Shown one piece after another: positions 32,641 through 32,746 of a DNA stretch of 32,746 nt; within the stretch, counting starts at the first letter, position 1; the number at the start of each line of letters is the position of its first letter. A program made the translations under genes and the position numbers. The DNA lies in the NCBI GenBank assembly GCA_002428485.1, contig DIWM01000037.1:1-32746 (forward strand), written 5' to 3'. Source of the stretch: Deltaproteobacteria bacterium UBA6106 (GTDB taxonomy: Bacteria; Desulfobacterota; Syntrophorhabdia; Syntrophorhabdales; Syntrophorhabdaceae). The notes under the pieces were generated by a model, which made no database searches, was not told the DNA's origin, and saw only the letters and a list, made by a program, of their open reading frames with translations.

Positions 32641-32746
32641 CAATCCGGATGATTCCCCGCAGCTTGCTGTGGGGCAACATTGTCCCCTCTCCCCTCGCGG
32701 GAGAGAGTAGGGTGAGGGGCATAATCATGCCGTTTCTATCCTCTGA
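32641..32746 (-). repeat. Family 1 repeat, copy C, cut by the window edge
   Basis: Read on the minus strand: TCAGAGGATAGAAACGGC, ATGATTATGCCCCTCACCCT, a CTCTCCCGCGAGGGGAGAG-like hairpin, CCCCACAGCAAGCTGCGGGG, AATCATCCGGATTG. Same order as copies A and B. The first hairpin would lie beyond 32746. Confidence 0.85.

Overview
The window looks like a chromosomal segment of a strictly anaerobic, aromatic-degrading bacterium of the deltaproteobacterial (Desulfobacterota) type, with a Syntrophorhabdus- or Syntrophus-like lifestyle. The evidence is a tungsten (class II) benzoyl-CoA reductase operon, a heterodisulfide-reductase A protein that needs selenocysteine, several BadF/BadG-type Fe-S ATPases and an aldehyde oxidoreductase-family catalytic subunit. 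The taxon is inferred from gene content; no rRNA or tRNA gene was seen.

Region 1 (1-7272, minus strand) is a bam operon reading bamB-bamC-bamD-fdhD-bamE, running off the left edge. BamB carries the active-site residues expected of benzoyl-CoA reductase. BamC, BamD and BamE are its electron-transfer partners. BamE contains an in-frame TGA exactly at the HdrA cluster cysteine, best read as selenocysteine. An fdhD sulfurtransferase gene sits inside the operon. A good sigma70-like promoter precedes bamB.

Region 2 (7760-13413, minus strand) is a second, mechanistically different reductase: bzdO- and bzdN-like subunits plus two BadF-type ATPases (class I, ATP-dependent benzoyl-CoA reductase family), followed by a TetR regulator and an SDR. 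The promoter upstream of bzdO overlaps a 15-bp palindrome. The same promoter-palindrome module recurs about 150 bp away in inverted orientation, and a degenerate version lies near the bam promoter. Class I and class II enzymes side by side, perhaps under one regulator, is the most interesting feature of the window.

Region 3 (13690-20844) holds a CDF cation transporter (minus), then a plus-strand operon: a GHKL-like/GNAT-like protein of unknown function, a HisC-like aminotransferase and a three-subunit molybdenum hydroxylase of the xanthine dehydrogenase family.

Region 4 (20986-30742) contains two parts of what may be one sugar/peptidoglycan-related module: DUF4922 plus a two-domain glycosyltransferase (minus), and SpoIID, a sugar nucleotidyltransferase and an APH-type kinase (plus). 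Between them lie an exported ferritin-like protein, a broken higA antitoxin, a metallo-beta-lactamase-fold hydrolase with a PanE-like reductase, a DUF6868 membrane protein, a structured RNA-like element and several copies of two dispersed repeat families.

Region 5 (30926-32590, minus) is a further pair of BadF-type activator ATPases with no dehydratase/reductase partner in view, and the window ends inside another copy of the GC-rich palindromic repeat.
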